From positions 199,795 to 263,794 of the forward strand of contig NZ_LN909066.1 in NCBI RefSeq assembly GCF_001486505.1: 64,000 nucleotides of DNA, written 5' to 3'. Position numbers and translations under genes: made by a program. The notes under the pieces are model-generated. The model had not been told where the DNA came from, did no database searches, and worked only from the letters and a program-made list of their open reading frames with translations. This document shows positions 60,314 through 64,000 of this stretch, piece by piece; the stretch's first letter is position 1; every line of letters starts with the position of its first letter. Source of the DNA: Paenibacillus rubinfantis (lineage in GTDB: Bacteria; Bacillota; Bacilli; Paenibacillales; Paenibacillaceae).

Positions 60314-61633
60314 TCAACTCCTTGCGAATTCGGAAATGAGCCGTTCCTGAACTTCGGCGAGCGTAACTTTCTCATTCACCTTCTGCTTTGTAAAGCTCCA
60401 TATCCCTTGGATCGCATCGATCGCTTCATCGATGTCCGCGTTGGAGCCCGGTTGATACGCGCCGATATTAATCAAATCCTCGGAATCTTTATAAACGGCC
60501 ATCAGTCGCTTTAGATTCTCGGCCGCTTCGTTTTGCTCATCCGACACGATATCTTTCATTACCCGGCTGATGCTGGCCAAAATATCAATCGCCGGAAAAT
60601 GTCCTTTGTTTGCAATTCCTCGGTTCAAAACGATATGCCCGTCCAAGATGCCTCGAACGGCGTCGGCGATCGGTTCATTCATATCATCGCCGTCCACCAG
60701 CACCGTGTAAAAAGCGGTGATCGAACCCGCAGGCCCGGTCCCTGCCCGCTCCATCAGCTTCGGTAAAGCAGCAAACACGGATGGGGTATACCCGCGCATG
60801 GCAGGCGGTTCACCAACGGCCAATCCAACCTCGCGAAGCGCCATCGCATAACGCGTAACGGAATCCATCATCAGCATGACGTTCAGGCCGCGGTCGCGGA
60901 AGTACTCGGCGATGGTTGTTGCAATTAAAGCCCCCTTCATCCGAATCAAAGCCGGTTGATCGGAGGTTGCTACTATAACTACAGAACGTTCCAAACCTTC
61001 AGGGCCGAGGTCCCGTTCAATAAAGTCGAGCACCTCACGCCCCCGTTCTCCAACGAGTGCAATCACGTTAACGTCCGCCGAGGTATTGCGAGCGATCATC
61101 CCCATCAAGGTACTCTTCCCGACCCCAGAGCCGGCGAAGATGCCTACCCGTTGCCCTTTGCCGATCGTCAGCAGTCCATCGATGGCCCTTACGCCAATGC
61201 CGATGGGTTCAGCAACTCTCGGACGGTTTAGCGGATTCATCGGCTTATTGTAAGTCGAGTAGTGACCCATCCGCGATGGAAGCAACGACCCGTCCAACGG
61301 TTGACCCAACCCATCCAGCACCTTGCCGAGCAGCTCAGATCCTACCTGAACGGTCAGCGGCTTGCCGGTTCCGACAACATCGCAGCCTGGCCCAATCGCT
61401 TGCAGCTCACCTAATGGCATCAGTAGCACCTTGTTATCGCGAAACCCCACAACTTCCGCTTGCAGCGGTTGAGCCGCTTTGCTGGGGTAGATATAACACA
61501 AATCACCAATGCTGGCGTCCGGGCCTTCGGATTCGACCATCAGGCCGATGACCTGGGTCACCTTCCCGTTGATTCGAACCGGATCAAGCTGCCTGAGATG
61601 ATCGATATAACGTTCAGCCTTCAAAATCGTCAT
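60314..61633 (-). CDS. fliI: Flagellar export ATPase FliI
   Basis: FliI hydrolyses ATP to energise substrate release for flagellar export. The 439-residue protein is close to B. subtilis FliI and has Walker A AGSGVGKST (167-175), Walker B LMMDSVTRYA and the segment LVGERGREVLDFIE. The ATG at 61633 is preferred, with GGAGGAGCGGGG upstream and a 20-nt overlap with fliH. The frame is open to 61720. Confidence 0.97.
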   Translation of the reverse strand: MTILKAERYIDHLRQLDPVRINGKVTQVIGLMVESEGPDASIGDLCYIYPSKAAQPLQAEVVGFRDNKVLLMPLGELQAIGPGCDVVGTGKPLTVQVGSELLGKVLDGLGQPLDGSLLPSRMGHYSTYNKPMNPLNRPRVAEPIGIGVRAIDGLLTIGKGQRVGIFAGSGVGKSTLMGMIARNTSADVNVIALVGERGREVLDFIERDLGPEGLERSVVIVATSDQPALIRMKGALIATTIAEYFRDRGLNVMLMMDSVTRYAMALREVGLAVGEPPAMRGYTPSVFAALPKLMERAGTGPAGSITAFYTVLVDGDDMNEPIADAVRGILDGHIVLNRGIANKGHFPAIDILASISRVMKDIVSDEQNEAAENLKRLMAVYKDSEDLINIGAYQPGSNADIDEAIDAIQGIWSFTKQKVNEKVTLAEVQERLISEFARS

Positions 61634-62468
61634 TCGCTTGACCCCGCTCCTCCGTTTGCAGAGAAACCCGCAACAATTCTTTCTTGATTTCCGATAACTG
61701 GGTATCAATTCTGGCGTCAACGCTGCCGAAGGAGGAGCGAATGACGCAGCCTCGATCCTTCACGCTTGGATCAGGTAAAATCTGAAGTTCGGCCTGGGAA
61801 TCGATGGCTAGGCTAAGCTCTTCCCGCGCAGCCTGCACGAAAGCAAAATCTCTTGGCGAGACGCACAACGTCAGGATTCCTTGCTCGCGTTTACGAGCCA
61901 AGCTCTTCTTGATCAGATCCACAGCGTAGTCCGGCTCAAGCTCCAGCTGCTTGTCGATAACTTTCTCGGCAATCGCGCAGCTTAATTCGACCAGAAACGG
62001 TTCAGCTTCTTGAATGATGCGCTCTTTCTCAACATAAGCCAGCTGCAGGACTGAGCCAGCTTCATTCATCATCTCGTCGATTTGAGCGCGCATCGCGGCC
62101 TCGGCCTGAGCTTTTCCTTCCTCATAGCCCTGACTAAAGCCCTCGGCTTTAAGGGCCTCAATCATGTGCTCATCCTGCTCACGACGCTCTTGCCACCACG
62201 CTTCGATTCGCTCTTGTGCTTCGGTTAACAGGCGTTCGGCTTGCTCCGCCGCTTCTCTAACCTGACGTTCGGCGAACTCTTTGGCATCAGCCAGCATCTG
62301 TCGTCTGGTTTCTTCCGCCGCGAGATCTTCAGCCGACGGGCCTTGAACCACCGGATTCTCCGTCTGAGGGGAGGATAAGTCGTCGATAGACGTATGGACT
62401 TTGGCTAAATTCAGCTGTTTTAAGATTTCAACCGGTACGTATTGAGACACCTTGATCAAATTAGACAA
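61614..62468 (-). CDS. fliH: Flagellar export stator FliH
   Basis: FliH regulates FliI and anchors it to the C-ring. The 284-residue protein has a Glu/Ala/Gln-rich coiled coil (about 45-150) and a C-terminal globular domain (ELEPDYAVDLIKKSLARKRE, then DRGCVIRSSFGSVDARID). The TTG at 62468 is preferred because GGAGGAG lies 9 nt upstream. The ATG at 62477 abuts that site. It overlaps the fliG end by 8 nt. Confidence 0.92.
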   Translation of the reverse strand: MSNLIKVSQYVPVEILKQLNLAKVHTSIDDLSSPQTENPVVQGPSAEDLAAEETRRQMLADAKEFAERQVREAAEQAERLLTEAQERIEAWWQERREQDEHMIEALKAEGFSQGYEEGKAQAEAAMRAQIDEMMNEAGSVLQLAYVEKERIIQEAEPFLVELSCAIAEKVIDKQLELEPDYAVDLIKKSLARKREQGILTLCVSPRDFAFVQAAREELSLAIDSQAELQILPDPSVKDRGCVIRSSFGSVDARIDTQLSEIKKELLRVSLQTEERGQANDDFEG

Positions 62469-63477
62469 TGATGTCATCTCCTCCGCCGCGGGCGATAATA
62501 ATCTCACCAGCTTCTTCCAGTCTGCGGATCGTCGCTACGATACGAGTTTGTGCCTCTTCCACATCACGCAGCCGAACCGGTCCCATGTATTCCATCTCTT
62601 CCTTGAAGGTCTCGGACATCCGCTTCGACATGTTGCGGAAGACGGCCTCGCGGACCTCTTCGCTGGCCACCTTGAGGGCAAGCTGCAAATCGGCATTCTC
62701 GATATCGCGGATAATCCGTTGAATGGAACGATTGTCGATATTGACGATATCCTCGAACACGAACATCCGCTTTTTGATTTCTTCGGCCAGCTCGGGATCC
62801 TGAATTTCCAGCGAGTCGAGAATCGTTCTTTCTGTCCCCCGGTCGACCCCATTCAGAATCTGTACGATGGACTCGATACCGCCCGCGCTGGTGTAATCCT
62901 GCGTAACCGTTGCGGAAAGCTTCTGCTCCAGCACGCGTTCGACTTGAGAGATAACCTCCGGCGAAGTGCTGTCCATAACCGCAATTCTTCTTGCAACCTC
63001 CGCTTGTTTCTCCTGCGGAAGCGAAGACAGGATTGCTGCCGCTTGCTCGAATTGCAAATAGGACAACACCAAAGCGATTGTTTGTGCGTTTTCGTTTTGA
63101 ATAAAGTTGAGAATTTGATTTGGATCCGCTTTGCGGGCAAAATCGAAAGGCCGGACCTGCAAAGTTGCGGTCAAACGGTTGATAATATCCACAGCTTTCG
63201 ATTGACCCAGCGCCTTCTCCAGAATTTCCTTGGCGTAATTAATGCCGCCCTGGGTGATATATTCCTGCGCCAGACAGATCTGGTGAAATTCCGCCATAAT
63301 CATTTCTTTTTCCACGCTGTCGACTTTGCGTACGTTGGCGATCTCCAGGGTGAGCTGCTCGATTTCATCATCCCGCAAGTGCTTGAAGATTTGTGCAGAC
63401 ACTTCGGGTCCTAACGTAATCAACAATATGGCAGCCTTCTGTTTCCCGCTTAAAACCGGGCTCGATGTTTTTGTCAA
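62461..63477 (-). CDS. fliG: Flagellar switch protein FliG
   Basis: FliG transmits stator torque to the rotor. The 338-residue protein equals the B. subtilis length. Segments such as KQKAAILLITLGPEVSAQIF, EMIMAEFHQI and the C-terminal torque helix region (DNRSIQRIIRDIENADLQLA, MSKRMSETFKEEMEYMGP) are intact, including the EHPQ-equivalent LSYLQFEQAA. The TTG at 63477, with AGGGGTGA 5 nt upstream, is preferred over GTG at 63486. Confidence 0.96.
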   Translation of the reverse strand: MTKTSSPVLSGKQKAAILLITLGPEVSAQIFKHLRDDEIEQLTLEIANVRKVDSVEKEMIMAEFHQICLAQEYITQGGINYAKEILEKALGQSKAVDIINRLTATLQVRPFDFARKADPNQILNFIQNENAQTIALVLSYLQFEQAAAILSSLPQEKQAEVARRIAVMDSTSPEVISQVERVLEQKLSATVTQDYTSAGGIESIVQILNGVDRGTERTILDSLEIQDPELAEEIKKRMFVFEDIVNIDNRSIQRIIRDIENADLQLALKVASEEVREAVFRNMSKRMSETFKEEMEYMGPVRLRDVEEAQTRIVATIRRLEEAGEIIIARGGGDDIIV

Positions 63478-63488
63478 TGCGTTCACCC

Positions 63489-64000
63489 CTATTCATCAGC
63501 CAGCCAGGTGCGAAGCAAGTTAACGAATTCGTCAGGCTTCTTCTTGGCCAACGTTTCCAGTTGTTTGCGCACTTGGTTTTCATTCGTGACCGTATCCAAG
63601 TTAATGGACGGGAACTCCGGCGTAAGCGGCAAAGCGATTTCTTCATCCTCTTCTGTCGCTTGCTTGCGGCGGCGGAACAAAACGATTCCGAGGCCTGCCA
63701 ATGCAAGCAGTGCCGCGCCTCCTACTCCCCATACCAACGGGCTTGACAAACTCAAACCACCAGTTTGGATCGCGTCCGAATGGAATGGCTGGGACAACAC
63801 TGAAACTTTTCTCTGCAAATCTTCGTCTGTATAAGTAGTACCGGAATCAGCCAAGTAGGACCCGACGATATTTTTTAAAATATTTTCAATCGCAGACCGG
63901 GTATTCTCATCCAAAGTTTCCTGGCCTTCTGGTGGTTCAACGGCAACATTAATGGTTAAATCCTTAATGACGTAAGGACTAGCGATAATATCCTTCGTAA
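63489..64000 (-). CDS. fliF: Flagellar MS-ring protein FliF, C-terminal part (cut by window edge)
   Basis: The last 170 codons of FliF are present, reading in from the window edge at IIASPYVIKDLTINVAVEPP. A second transmembrane segment (about SSPLVWGVGGAALLALAG) and the C-terminal cytoplasmic tail EFVNLLRTWLADE, which binds FliG, are visible. FliF forms the MS-ring at the base of the flagellum. It ends 11 nt before the fliG TTG start. Confidence 0.95.
   Translation of the reverse strand, partial: TKDIIASPYVIKDLTINVAVEPPEGQETLDENTRSAIENILKNIVGSYLADSGTTYTDEDLQRKVSVLSQPFHSDAIQTGGLSLSSPLVWGVGGAALLALAGLGIVLFRRRKQATEEDEEIALPLTPEFPSINLDTVTNENQVRKQLETLAKKKPDEFVNLLRTWLADE

Noticed and set aside
1..64000. 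CRISPR arrays, tRNA/rRNA genes, transposases, phage genes
   Set aside because: No regularly spaced repeat-spacer arrays, RNA-gene signatures or mobile-element proteins were seen; the repeats found are intergenic and unaccompanied by a recombinase.

Overview
The window looks like chromosomal DNA from a Gram-positive, endospore-forming, motile member of the Bacillales. Paenibacillaceae fit best. Two sporulation-specific dipicolinate synthase genes sit beside dapG-dapA, and the full Bacillus-type order rnj-dapA-dapG-dpaB-dpaA ... pnp-rpsO-ribF-truB-rbfA-infB-nusA-rimP-polC-proS-rseP-dxr-cdsA-uppS-frr-pyrH-tsf-rpsB, then the fla/che operon, is present. Paenibacillus-like variations include an archaeal-type prolyl-tRNA synthetase, dut after the ymxG protease, an NrnA-type DHH gene between rbfA and truB, and a FapA/DUF342 gene plus three small genes behind sigD. 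The assignment to family level is inference from gene order and remembered homologues, with no database search.

Nearly every gene is on the minus strand, so transcription runs from high to low coordinates. The only clear plus-strand gene is an S41 peptidase (4876-6309), placed divergently from dpaA and convergently with dut.

Layout. 1-302: 5' end of an RNase J gene. 770-4705: DAP/dipicolinate operon dpaA-dpaB-(asd remnant)-dapG-dapA behind a sigma-K-like promoter. 4876-6309: S41 peptidase. 6501-9338: dut, ymxG, ylxY. 9495-15608: pnp, rpsO, ribF, truB, nrnA, rbfA. 15623-20567: infB, ylxQ, ylxR, nusA, rimP, driven by a good sigma-A promoter with a hairpin leader. 20982-28278: polC, proS, rseP. 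28398-31722: dxr, cdsA, uppS. 31794-34721: frr, pyrH, tsf, rpsB. 34949-64000: 36 genes of the motility/chemotaxis operon. These encode basal body and switch (fliF truncated at the edge, fliG, fliM, fliY), export apparatus (fliH, fliI, fliJ, fliO, fliP, fliQ, fliR, flhA, flhB), hook assembly (fliK, flgD, flgE), placement (flhF, flhG), chemotaxis (cheY, cheB, cheA, cheW, cheC, cheD) and sigD. At the operon's end lie a DUF342 protein, a SwrB-like membrane protein and a MltG/LysM-like membrane protein before a strong terminator.

Points that stand out: a decayed asd remnant inside the dap/dpa operon; a cheB gene whose receiver and methylesterase halves are in different frames; a structured intergenic repeat (core about 102 nt, three copies, with a compensatory base-pair change); a second palindromic repeat family; a leader hairpin with GAAA loop and interrupted U-tract ahead of rimP-nusA; and many TTG/GTG starts placed by strong Shine-Dalgarno sequences. 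No CRISPR array, tRNA, rRNA, transposase or prophage was seen.
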